53,073 nt of DNA from Brevundimonas diminuta 470-4 (GTDB lineage Bacteria > Pseudomonadota > Alphaproteobacteria > Caulobacterales > Caulobacteraceae): assembly GCA_000318405.1 (NCBI GenBank), contig KB291775.1, positions 1 to 53,073 of the forward strand, read 5' to 3'. Below the pieces are notes generated by a model that saw only the letters and a list, made by a program, of their open reading frames with translations, was not told where the DNA came from and searched no databases. Below are positions 24,610 through 33,021 of the stretch, in pieces (the stretch's first letter is position 1; each line of letters starts with the position of its first letter). Made by a program: the position numbers and the translations under genes.

Positions 24610-27560
24610 TGCGCCCCTCCCTTCTGCTCGGCTTCCGCCTCAGCCTCGGCTTCCTCGATGCGCGCGCGGCGCAGCGACTGGTGAGCCAGGGCGACCAGCA
24701 CCAGAACGGTCGCGCCGACCACCAGCACCACGACGCCCAGGTCGAACAGCACGGCGCTGGCCAGCGGCACCCGGCCCAGCAGGGGCAGGTCGGCGTATTG
24801 GAAATAGGAGGTCAGGAAGGGCTGGTCGAAGATCCAGCCCACGGCGCCGCTGGTCGCGGCGATCAGCAGGCCGACGCCGATCCAGATGATCGGGCGGATC
24901 TCAAGCCGCTCCTCCACCCAGCGGGCGCCGGACGCCATATATTGCAGGATGAAGGCGATCGACAGCGCCACCCCGGCGGCGAAGCCCCCGCCCGGCAGGT
25001 CGTGCCCGCGCAGGAAGAGGTGAACGGCCAGAAGGATGATGAAGGGAAAGAGCCAGCGCATCACCACGCCGGGGATCATCATGGTGTCGCTGAGGGTGTC
25101 GCCCTCGCTGCGGCCTTCACGGGCGCGGTCAGACGCATCCTGGACGCGTTTCTGCATCGGTTGGGACAGGCTGTCGCTGGCCGGGCGGAAGCGGCGCAGC
25201 AAGGCCAGCACCGTCAGGCCGACGACGCCCAGGACGGTGATCTCGCCAAAGGTGTCGAAGGCCCGGAAGTCGACCAGGATGACATTGACGACGTTGCGGC
25301 CGCCCGCCTCCTCATAGGCCTTCTCGACGAAGAAGCGCGACACCCCCTCGACCGGCGGCCGCACCATGACGGCCCAGGAGATCAGAGCCACCCCCGCCCC
25401 GGCGAAGATGGCGATGCCCCGGTCCAGACGACGCCGCCAGCGCGCACGGCGCTGCTCAGACTCGGGCACATGGATTTCGGCCAGCCGCTTGGGCAACCAG
25501 CGCAGGCCCAGCAGCAGCAGCACCGTGGTCACCCCCTCGACCACCAGCTGGGTCAGGGCCAGATCCGGCGCCGACAGCCAGACGAAGGTCAGGCAGCTGG
25601 CCAGCCCCGCCCCGCCCATCAGAATGACGGCGGCGAGGCGATGATATTTGGCCTGCCAGGCTGCGGCCAGGGCGCAGGCTCCCCCCGCCAGCCACAGGGC
25701 GGCGAAGGCCAGGTTGTGCGCCTGGGGCACGCGGAACTCGGGCCAGGTGAGGACGAAACCGCCTGCCGCCGCCACGGCCGCCGAAAGCAGGGCTGTCAGC
25801 AGGATCAGGCGCAGCTGCGGCTGCAGGCGCTGCGCGCCGAGGTGACGCACGATCCACTGCGACATATCCATCAGCATGACCTGCGAGCGCTCGAACAGAT
25901 AACCGCCGTTGAGCCGCTTCATGCCCCAGGGGCCGCCGCGCGGATTGGCGTTCAGCGCCTTGCCGAACACCACATAGAGGCCGATCCCGCCCGCCATGGC
26001 GATGACGCTGAGCAGCAGCGGCAGGTTGAAGCCATGCCACAGCGCCAGGCTGTAATAGGGCAGGTCGAACCCGACCATCGTCACCGCCGCACTGCGCAGG
26101 AAGGGACCGACGGTGATCGCCGGGAAGATCCCGACCAGCAGACACAGGGCCACCAGCACCTCGACCGGGCGCCGCATCCAGCCGGGCGGCTCGTGCGGGA
26201 CGCGATCCAGCTCGGTCGGCGGCGGGCCGAAGAAGGTCGTGTGGATGAAGCGCAGCGAATACAGGACGCTGAAGGCGCTCGCCAGGGTCGCCAGCACCGG
26301 CAGGGCCTGGTTCAGCGCCGAGGTCTGGGTGCTGGCCAGGGCTTCGGCCAGGAACATCTCCTTGGACAGGAAGCCGTTGAGCAGGGGCACGCCCGCCATG
26401 GCGGCGGCGGCGACCATGGCCAGGGTGGCGGTGATGGGCATGAAGCGGATCAGGCCGCTGAGCTTGCGCATGTCGCGCGACCCGGCTTCGTGGTCGATGA
26501 TGCCCGCCGCCATGAACAGCGAAGCCTTGAAGGTGGCGTGGTTGATGGTGTGGAAGATGGCGGCGATGGCGCCCAGGTCCGACCCCAGCCCCAGCAGCAG
26601 ACAGATCAGGCCCAGGTGGCTAATGGTCGAATAGGCCAGCAGGCCCTTCAGGTCGTGCTGGAAGATGGCGCACCAGGCACCGACCAGCAGAGTCGTCAGC
26701 CCCAGGCCGCCGACCACGAAATACCACATCTCGGTCTCGCCGAAGACGGGCCAGAACCGCATCAGCAGGAAGACGCCCGCCTTCACCATCGTCGCCGAGT
26801 GCAGGTAAGCGCTGACCGGCGTCGGCGCCGCCATCGCGCGCGGCAGCCAGATATGGAAGGGGAACTGGGCGCTCTTGGTCAGGGCGCCGATCAGGATGAG
26901 CCCCAGGGCTACCGGATAGAGGGGGCTGGCCAGGATGACGTCGCGCGCGGCGATGACGGCGTCCAGCTCATAGCTGCCGACGATCCCGCCGATCAGGATC
27001 ATGCCGACCAGCAGGGCCACCCCGCCCGTGGCGGTGATGGTCAGCGCCATGCGCGCGCCCTCGCGCGCCGAGGCGTTCTGGTGCCAGTAGCCGATCAGCA
27101 GGAAGGAGAAGAGGCTGGTCAGCTCCCAGAAGACGACCAGCTGGATCAGATTGCCCGACAGCACCACGCCCTGCATGGCGCCCATGAAGGCCAGCAGGAA
27201 GGAAAAGAAGCGCGGCACCGGATCCTTCGGCGACATGTAGTAGCGCGCATACAGCACCACGAGGGCGCCGATCCCCAGGATCAGGGCGCTGAACACCCAG
27301 GACAGGCCGTCCAGGCGAATGGTGAAATTCACCCCCAGGGACGGCAGCCACGCCAGCGTCAGCTTCAACACCTCGCCGTCCTGGAACCGGGGCCAGAGCA
27401 CCGCCAGACAGCCGACGCTGATCAGGGCGATGATCCACGACAGAGCAGCCGCAGAGGTCCGCGCGTGACGCGGCAGCCCCGAGGCGATCATGGCCCCGAT
27501 GAAGGGCAGGACGAGTATAATTAGCAGGAGGAAGCTGGCGGGCACGGGCGTGTCGATCAT
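24606..27560 (-). CDS. phaAB: Fused cation/proton antiporter subunit A/B (PhaAB/MnhAB)
   Basis: 984-residue subunit joining an MrpA (NuoL-like) part of about 800 residues to an MnhB domain at the C-terminus (DTMMIPGVVMRWLFPFI at about 815-831 and GGGFAAGVALSIAFILQYMA). Hallmarks include FWELTSLFSFLLIGYWH (near 145-161), AQFPFHIWLPRAMAAPTPVSAYLHSATMVKAG (about 231-262; His and Lys of the proton path) and FLSKEMFLAEAL (about 390-401). A fused AB subunit is the Pha form known from Rhizobium, where it exchanges K+ for H+; whether this one moves K+ or Na+ is open. It is the first gene of the operon. The 189 bases upstream to phoD contain no clear promoter motif. Confidence 0.94.
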   Translation of the reverse strand: MIDTPVPASFLLLIILVLPFIGAMIASGLPRHARTSAAALSWIIALISVGCLAVLWPRFQDGEVLKLTLAWLPSLGVNFTIRLDGLSWVFSALILGIGALVVLYARYYMSPKDPVPRFFSFLLAFMGAMQGVVLSGNLIQLVVFWELTSLFSFLLIGYWHQNASAREGARMALTITATGGVALLVGMILIGGIVGSYELDAVIAARDVILASPLYPVALGLILIGALTKSAQFPFHIWLPRAMAAPTPVSAYLHSATMVKAGVFLLMRFWPVFGETEMWYFVVGGLGLTTLLVGAWCAIFQHDLKGLLAYSTISHLGLICLLLGLGSDLGAIAAIFHTINHATFKASLFMAAGIIDHEAGSRDMRKLSGLIRFMPITATLAMVAAAAMAGVPLLNGFLSKEMFLAEALASTQTSALNQALPVLATLASAFSVLYSLRFIHTTFFGPPPTELDRVPHEPPGWMRRPVEVLVALCLLVGIFPAITVGPFLRSAAVTMVGFDLPYYSLALWHGFNLPLLLSVIAMAGGIGLYVVFGKALNANPRGGPWGMKRLNGGYLFERSQVMLMDMSQWIVRHLGAQRLQPQLRLILLTALLSAAVAAAGGFVLTWPEFRVPQAHNLAFAALWLAGGACALAAAWQAKYHRLAAVILMGGAGLASCLTFVWLSAPDLALTQLVVEGVTTVLLLLGLRWLPKRLAEIHVPESEQRRARWRRRLDRGIAIFAGAGVALISWAVMVRPPVEGVSRFFVEKAYEEAGGRNVVNVILVDFRAFDTFGEITVLGVVGLTVLALLRRFRPASDSLSQPMQKRVQDASDRAREGRSEGDTLSDTMMIPGVVMRWLFPFIILLAVHLFLRGHDLPGGGFAAGVALSIAFILQYMASGARWVEERLEIRPIIWIGVGLLIAATSGAVGWIFDQPFLTSYFQYADLPLLGRVPLASAVLFDLGVVVLVVGATVLVLVALAHQSLRRARIEEAEAEAEAEQKGGAQ

Positions 27561-27749
27561 CTCCGATAGGTTGTGGGACGGCGCGGCGGAGGACGCCCCA
27601 CGCGCCTCACCGTTCTGCCAGACTTTTTCCTAAGGGAAATGACGCCCTTGCGTCAAAGCGACGAGTTGGCGCGATTGTGACCGTAGCGGGAATGGTTTAG
27701 GCCCGCCGAACCGCAGCGCCGCCCCCTCGGCCGCGCCCTGCCCCGCTGA

Positions 27750-29429
27750 TCAGACGCCTGTTATCGCCCCGTCTGCGCGAATCACCACGACCTGCTTCAG
27801 CGCGCTGACCTCGAACGGCTTGGCGAACAGGGTCGAGACCTGCATCAGCGCCGCCTCGGCCCGATCCTCGGTCAGGGTCAGCAGGATGAAGCCCTTGGCC
27901 GACTGGTCGCAGAAGCGCACCTCGTCATTGGCCTGCATCAGGGCCGCGCCGAGAGGGAAGCCGCCGATGGCGTCGCCGATCGAGGGGCTGGAGATCGCGC
28001 TGGTCCCGAACTCGACCGCACGACGCGCGCCGCCCGCGTCCTTCAGTTCATTGACCCAGAAGGCGTGGCTGTCGCCGGACAGGACGATGGGCTGCACCCC
28101 CGCCTCGGCGAAGACCGCGTAGAGGCGCTCGCGCCCGGCCGGATAGCCGTCCCAGGCGTCGAGGTTGAACGGCAACCCCATCCTGAACAGGAACAGCGCC
28201 TGTTCGAACTGGTCGCGATAAGCCTCGGGGATCCGGGCCATCAGGCCCTGAACCTGGGCCTCGGTCAGGGTGCGCGACACGTCGGGCCCGGCCACGCGCG
28301 CCATGACGACCTGATTGCCCAGCACCTGCCACGGCCGCCCCCTGGCCTTTGACGCGGACAGTTCGCGCTTCAGCCAATCGCGTTGCTCGACGCCCATCAG
28401 ATCGCGGCCGGGGTCGTTCAGCTTCGTCCGGAAGGCGTCCAGGTCCAGCACCGGCTCGCCGTCCGGTCCCTCCATGACCGTCAGATCCTTGGCGTAATCC
28501 AGCGGCTCGGTGCGGCCGGTCAGGCGGGTCTCGACCATCATCAGGCTGGCCACATCGCCGAAGTGGAAGCTGCGATGGATCGCCTCCCTCAGCGCGCCGG
28601 GCTCAGCCTCGCGGATCGGCATCCATTCGTAATAGGCCTTCAGCGCCGCCGCCTTGCGCTGCGCGAAGTCGCCTTCGGTCTCGGGCTGATGGTTCTCGGC
28701 GCCGTGCATCCAGGCGTCGTTGGCCGTCTCGTGATCGTCCCAGACGCAGATGAAAGGGGCGCGGGCGTGGGCGGCCTGAAGGTCGGGGTCGGTCTTGTAC
28801 TGGGCGTGACGCAGCCGATAGTCGGCCAGGGTGACGATCTCATGCGGCGGCTGCGGCACGCGGCCCAGCTTCGCCCCCGTCGCCATGCCATAGGCGTCGC
28901 CTTCCGCCCCATATTCATAGATGTAGTCGCCCAGATGGACCACCGCATCCAGGGACGGCAGGGCGGCGATGGCCTCATAGGCGTTGAACACGCCGCCGGG
29001 ATGCAACTGGCATGACGCCACCGCCAGATTGACCGGCGCCATCCCGTCGGCCGCCAGCGTCCGCGTCCGGCCCAAAGACGAGCGCGTCTCGCCGACAGCG
29101 AAATCGTAGCGATAATCCCTGCCCGGCTTCAGCCCGGCCGCATCCACCTTGACCGTATAGTCGCGTTCCGGCCCCGTCATGACGCGGCCCATGGCGACCA
29201 CGCGGTCGCCCTCGGCTTCCAGCACGCGCCAGACGACCGACACCGGCCCGGCCTGTCCGATCTCGGGCGTCACCCGCGTCCAAAGGATGACCCGATCCGT
29301 CGCTGGATCGCCCGAGGCGACGCCGTGGACGAAGGCGACGGCGACGTCTTCGCCCGAGGGAAGCGTGGCGCAACCGGCCGCCGCCCCCGCTCCGAACAGG
29401 CCCAAAAGGCCCCGACGGTTCATGCTCAT
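27750..29429 (-). CDS. phoD: PhoD-family alkaline phosphatase
   Basis: 559-residue PhoD-type phosphodiesterase/phosphomonoesterase. The N-terminus MSMNRRGLLGLFGAGAAAGC combines a twin-arginine-like RR with a lipobox Cys20, so export by Tat and lipid anchoring are likely. Metal-site segments are ASCQ (near 133), HLGDYIYEYG (about 166-175), VWDDHETANDAW (about 224-235) and LSGDSHAFW (about 446-454). It hydrolyses phosphate esters outside the cytoplasm, using Fe/Ca in the known family member. It starts 11 bases downstream of the TonB receptor on the same strand, so the pair is an operon for binding and processing a phosphorylated compound. Confidence 0.93.
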   Translation of the reverse strand: MSMNRRGLLGLFGAGAAAGCATLPSGEDVAVAFVHGVASGDPATDRVILWTRVTPEIGQAGPVSVVWRVLEAEGDRVVAMGRVMTGPERDYTVKVDAAGLKPGRDYRYDFAVGETRSSLGRTRTLAADGMAPVNLAVASCQLHPGGVFNAYEAIAALPSLDAVVHLGDYIYEYGAEGDAYGMATGAKLGRVPQPPHEIVTLADYRLRHAQYKTDPDLQAAHARAPFICVWDDHETANDAWMHGAENHQPETEGDFAQRKAAALKAYYEWMPIREAEPGALREAIHRSFHFGDVASLMMVETRLTGRTEPLDYAKDLTVMEGPDGEPVLDLDAFRTKLNDPGRDLMGVEQRDWLKRELSASKARGRPWQVLGNQVVMARVAGPDVSRTLTEAQVQGLMARIPEAYRDQFEQALFLFRMGLPFNLDAWDGYPAGRERLYAVFAEAGVQPIVLSGDSHAFWVNELKDAGGARRAVEFGTSAISSPSIGDAIGGFPLGAALMQANDEVRFCDQSAKGFILLTLTEDRAEAALMQVSTLFAKPFEVSALKQVVVIRADGAITGV

Positions 29430-29440
29430 CTTCGCAGCCC

Positions 29441-31963
29441 TCAGTAGCGCAGGGTGAAGGCGACGCCGTAGCTGGCCCCGCGCCCGGCGATGAAGGTCGG
29501 CAGACCCAGCGCATCGCCGGTATTGCCTGCATCCTTGATGTATTTCTCATCCAGGATGTTGTCGCCGAAGGCCTCGACGCCCCAGTTGCCGTTCGACGGG
29601 GCGTAACGCACCCGGAGGTTCAGCAGGCCATAGCCGTCCTGATACTCGTCCTGGATCAGGTCGGGCACGAAGTTGCCGGTCTGCAAGTCCGGGCGGTCGT
29701 TGTCGTCGTCGAAGAAGACCTTGGACTGCCACGTATAGGTCGGCTGGACCTCGAACGCCCCGCCTTCAACCGGTAGACGCCAGGTCGCCCCGATCGAGGC
29801 CATGTGATCCGGCGACAGGCGGAAGCGGTTGCCCTTGCGCGCCCCGCTGTCGAAGCGCGAGTGGTTGTAGCCATAGGTGGCGAACAGGTCGAGCGTCGGC
29901 GCCACGGCGAAGGCCGCCTGACCTTCAAAGCCATAGGCGCTGGCCTCGCCCGCATTGATGGTGACGAAGCGGGTCCCGTCCTGCTCGGTCGTCTGGAAGT
30001 TGTCATAGGCGTAGTGGAAAACCGCCGCGTCCAGACGCAGGCGCCGGTTCATCAGCGCCGTCTTGTAGCCGACCTCGAAGCTGTCGACCGTTTCGGCCGC
30101 GACCACCTGGAACTGGGGCGCGCCCAGCGGGGCCGAGGGACCCCGCACTTCCAGCACCTCCGGGCGACGGCCGCGCGCATAGTTGGCGTACAGGCTGGCG
30201 TCGTCCGACAGGGCGTAACGGGCGTTCAGGCGCCAGGTGAAGCCGTCGTCCTTGTGATCCGCGTAGATGCGGTTCCCGTTGCCCGCCGTCGGCTGGCTGG
30301 TGATGCCGAACAGCGGAACCAACGTCGCGGGCAGTTGGCCGTACATCGGGTTGGCCAGCGCCGCCAGCAGGGCCGGAACCTGTGCAGGCGGCACGGCGCC
30401 CTGCGCCACGGCCAGCAGGCCGCCCAGCGTCGAGCGCCCGTTCAGCAGGGCGGCCGAATAGCCCGTCGTCTTGTCGTCGGTGGTCCAGCGCAGGCCGCCC
30501 GCGACCTCCAGCCGGTCCGTGACCTGCACCGTCACGTCCCCGAACACGTCCCACGAGGTCAGCTCGCCGAAGTTGGTCGAGGTCTCGATATGAGCCGACT
30601 TCAGATTGTCGGCGATCGGCCCGGCCAGGGCGCCTCCGCCCAGCGGCGTCAGCATCTGGGCCAGGGCCAGCCGCGCCAGCGTCGGATAGGCCGCCATCGG
30701 CAGGGTGTTGTGGCCTACGCCCGTCGGATTCCCGTCCAGCAGACCGGCCAGTTGCACCAGGGCCAGACGTTCGTCGAACTGGGTCGGCATCCGCTGGAAG
30801 CCTTCCTCGCGGAACCACCCGGCGCCGACAAAGCCGCTGACGCGCCCGCCGTTGTCGTAGTTCAGGCGCAGTTCCTGGCTCCACTGCTTGCCGTGGGCGT
30901 GCTCGGCCGCTGTCAGCAGCGGCAGCGACAGGCCGTCAGGGTCGAAAACCTCGGTCGAGTCGAAGGTGCGGTAGGCCGTGGTCGAGTTCAGCGTCAGCGA
31001 CGGCGACAGCCGCCATTTGGCTAGCCCCGTCACGCCCCACACTTCCCGATCCAGCCCCAGACCCACGCCGCCGTCGAAATCGGCGCCCGGCGTCAGGGCC
31101 GCGCCCTCCCACGGATCACGCCCGCCCAGCACGGCGCCGGTTTTCGGATCGGCCGGATGATAGGCGATGGACTTGAACGACGTCGCCGAGGCGTCATCCA
31201 CCTGATAGTTGGCGATCAGATCGAACGACAGGTCTTCGGTCGGCGCCCAGGCGCCCGACAGGCGCACGGCCTTCGTCTCGATCGAGTTGTAGTTCTCGCC
31301 GCCCAGCAGGTTCTCGACCGTGCCGTCGCGGGTCTTCATCCGCGTGGCCAAACGCAGGGCGCCCGTCTCGCCCAGCGGGGCGTTCACAAAGCCCTCGACC
31401 GCGCGATAATCCATATCCCCCGCCTCGATGCGGGCGGCGGCGTCGAACCGGCCGGGGCGGGCGCGGTTCTGCACCAGGTTGACCGCGCCGATCAGGGCGC
31501 CGCGGCCATACAGGGTCGACTGCGGCCCCTTGGCCACCTCGATCCGCTCCATGTCGAACAGCTCGACATAGGATCCGCGCGACTTCGAGATCGACACCCC
31601 GTCCTGATAGACGGACACGCGCGGCTCGGCCGTGGCGGCGCCCGAGTCCGAGGTGATGCCGCGCATCACGAAGCCCGGATTGTTCGGCGACTGGTTCTGC
31701 ACCAGGAAGCCCGGGACGAAGGCCGACAATTGATCGAACTCCTGCACGCCCAGGCTTTCGAGGAAGGCGCCGCTGTAGGCCGTCAGGGCGAAGGGCACCT
31801 CGATCGGATCCTGGGCGCGCAGCTGGGCGGTCACGACGATGTCGTCCACGGCGGTCGTCGCTTCGGCAGGCGACGCCGTCTGGGCGTGCGCGGCCCCAGC
31901 CGCCATCAGACCCGCGACGGCGACGCCCGCCAGAAATCCCCGCTTGAGACTGATCGGCTTCAT
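29441..31963 (-). CDS. TonB-dependent outer-membrane receptor
   Basis: 840-residue TonB-dependent receptor with Sec signal peptide MKPISLKRGFLAGVAVAGLM...AHAQ (cleavage near 28). A TonB box-like DDIVVTAQ (about 40-47) is followed by the plug domain (to about 165; RGAL...VNLVQNR) and a beta-barrel ending in the aromatic FTLRY, typical for BAM recognition. Shine-Dalgarno GGGGTAGGA precedes ATG 31963. The barrel type resembles the promiscuous Caulobacterales receptors that bring in oligosaccharides, siderophores or phosphate compounds. The substrate is undetermined, but coupling to phoD suggests organophosphate uptake. No Pho box could be identified upstream. Confidence 0.92.
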   Translation of the reverse strand: MKPISLKRGFLAGVAVAGLMAAGAAHAQTASPAEATTAVDDIVVTAQLRAQDPIEVPFALTAYSGAFLESLGVQEFDQLSAFVPGFLVQNQSPNNPGFVMRGITSDSGAATAEPRVSVYQDGVSISKSRGSYVELFDMERIEVAKGPQSTLYGRGALIGAVNLVQNRARPGRFDAAARIEAGDMDYRAVEGFVNAPLGETGALRLATRMKTRDGTVENLLGGENYNSIETKAVRLSGAWAPTEDLSFDLIANYQVDDASATSFKSIAYHPADPKTGAVLGGRDPWEGAALTPGADFDGGVGLGLDREVWGVTGLAKWRLSPSLTLNSTTAYRTFDSTEVFDPDGLSLPLLTAAEHAHGKQWSQELRLNYDNGGRVSGFVGAGWFREEGFQRMPTQFDERLALVQLAGLLDGNPTGVGHNTLPMAAYPTLARLALAQMLTPLGGGALAGPIADNLKSAHIETSTNFGELTSWDVFGDVTVQVTDRLEVAGGLRWTTDDKTTGYSAALLNGRSTLGGLLAVAQGAVPPAQVPALLAALANPMYGQLPATLVPLFGITSQPTAGNGNRIYADHKDDGFTWRLNARYALSDDASLYANYARGRRPEVLEVRGPSAPLGAPQFQVVAAETVDSFEVGYKTALMNRRLRLDAAVFHYAYDNFQTTEQDGTRFVTINAGEASAYGFEGQAAFAVAPTLDLFATYGYNHSRFDSGARKGNRFRLSPDHMASIGATWRLPVEGGAFEVQPTYTWQSKVFFDDDNDRPDLQTGNFVPDLIQDEYQDGYGLLNLRVRYAPSNGNWGVEAFGDNILDEKYIKDAGNTGDALGLPTFIAGRGASYGVAFTLRY

Positions 31964-32172
31964 GTTCCTACCCCTTGAGAAAGCGGGACAGACCTAGAGG
32001 CGCGCAATGTCGTGGACGCGACGGCGCCGTCACGGCGCGATGAAGCTGCGGCGGCGGTTATGCGAAACTCCCTCGCCCCACGGCCTATTCCCGCCGTTCG
32101 ATCGTCGGCGATCCGCAGCGTCGGGCGAACGCAAGTCGTCGCCGCGCATTCCATCTGACAATGGAGGATCAC

Positions 32173-33018
32173 ATGGCCGCTCGCCCGACCTGGCAAGGAC
32201 ATCTGAAACTGTCGCTCGTCACCTGTCCGGTGGCGCTCTACACCGCGACGACCAGCGCCGCCGACGTGCGCTTTCACCTGATCAATCCGGACACCCACAA
32301 CCGCATCCGCATGGTGCCGACCGACCCCGACGCCGGGCCGGTGGAGCGCAGCCATCTGGTGCGCGGCTATGAGGTGTCGAAGGACGAATACGTCCTTTTC
32401 GACGACGCCGACTTCGACAAGGTGCGGCTGGACAGCACCAAGACCATCGCCATCGACAAGTTCGTGGACGAGGCCGAGATCGACCGTCTGTACTGGGACG
32501 ATCCCTTCTTCGTCGTCCCGGAAAAGGGCGCGGGCGTCGAGGCCTTCGCCGTCATCCGCGACGCCATGCAGAAGCAGGGCAAGGTGGCGCTGGGCCAGTT
32601 GGTCCTGCGCGGCAAGGAACGCCAGCTGGCGCTGGAGGTGCGGGGCAAAGGCCTGCTGGCCTACACCCTGCGCGCCCACGACGAGGTGCGCGACGCCGAT
32701 GACTATTTCGACGACATCCCCAAGGTGAAGGCCGACGCCGACATGGTCGAGATCGCCGCCCGCATCATCGCCCAGAAGGAAGCCGACTTCGACCCGACCG
32801 CCTTCAAGGACCGCTATGACGACGCCCTGCGCGAAATGATCAAGGCCAAGACCAAGGGCGGCAAGGGTCTGGTCGACGTGGCCGAGCCGGACGACACCAA
32901 CGTCATCGACCTGATGGCCGCGCTGAAGAACAGTCTGAAGGGTTCGGCCGGCGGCGCGCGCAAACCGGCGGCGAAGAAGCCCGCCGCCAAGTCGGCGCCG
33001 CGCAAGAAGACCGCCTGA
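32173..33018 (+). CDS. ku: Ku protein (non-homologous end joining)
   Basis: 281-residue bacterial Ku, which rings double-strand DNA ends and recruits LigD. Typical stretches: WQGHLKLSLVTCPVALYTA (about 6-24), GYEVSKDEYVLFDDADFD and the domain end around residue 215. The C-terminal tail (about 262-281) is Lys/Ala-rich (AAKKPAAKSAPRKK), as in homologues, for DNA binding. Start ATG 32173 has GGAGG 5 bases before it; an ATG four codons earlier (32161) lacks this. Convergent with ligD, with only 3 bases between the stops. Confidence 0.94.
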   Translation: MAARPTWQGHLKLSLVTCPVALYTATTSAADVRFHLINPDTHNRIRMVPTDPDAGPVERSHLVRGYEVSKDEYVLFDDADFDKVRLDSTKTIAIDKFVDEAEIDRLYWDDPFFVVPEKGAGVEAFAVIRDAMQKQGKVALGQLVLRGKERQLALEVRGKGLLAYTLRAHDEVRDADDYFDDIPKVKADADMVEIAARIIAQKEADFDPTAFKDRYDDALREMIKAKTKGGKGLVDVAEPDDTNVIDLMAALKNSLKGSAGGARKPAAKKPAAKSAPRKKTA

Positions 33019-33021
33019 GGG

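Noticed and set aside
24609..27524. 971-residue plus-strand frame opposite phaAB
   Set aside because: Rich in Gln/Arg/Gly/His, the usual shadow of a high-GC membrane protein gene; no domain.
31964..32172. Possible Pho box between the TonB receptor and ku
   Set aside because: Only loose GTGAC/GTCGC similarity; no two-repeat pattern with fixed spacing.
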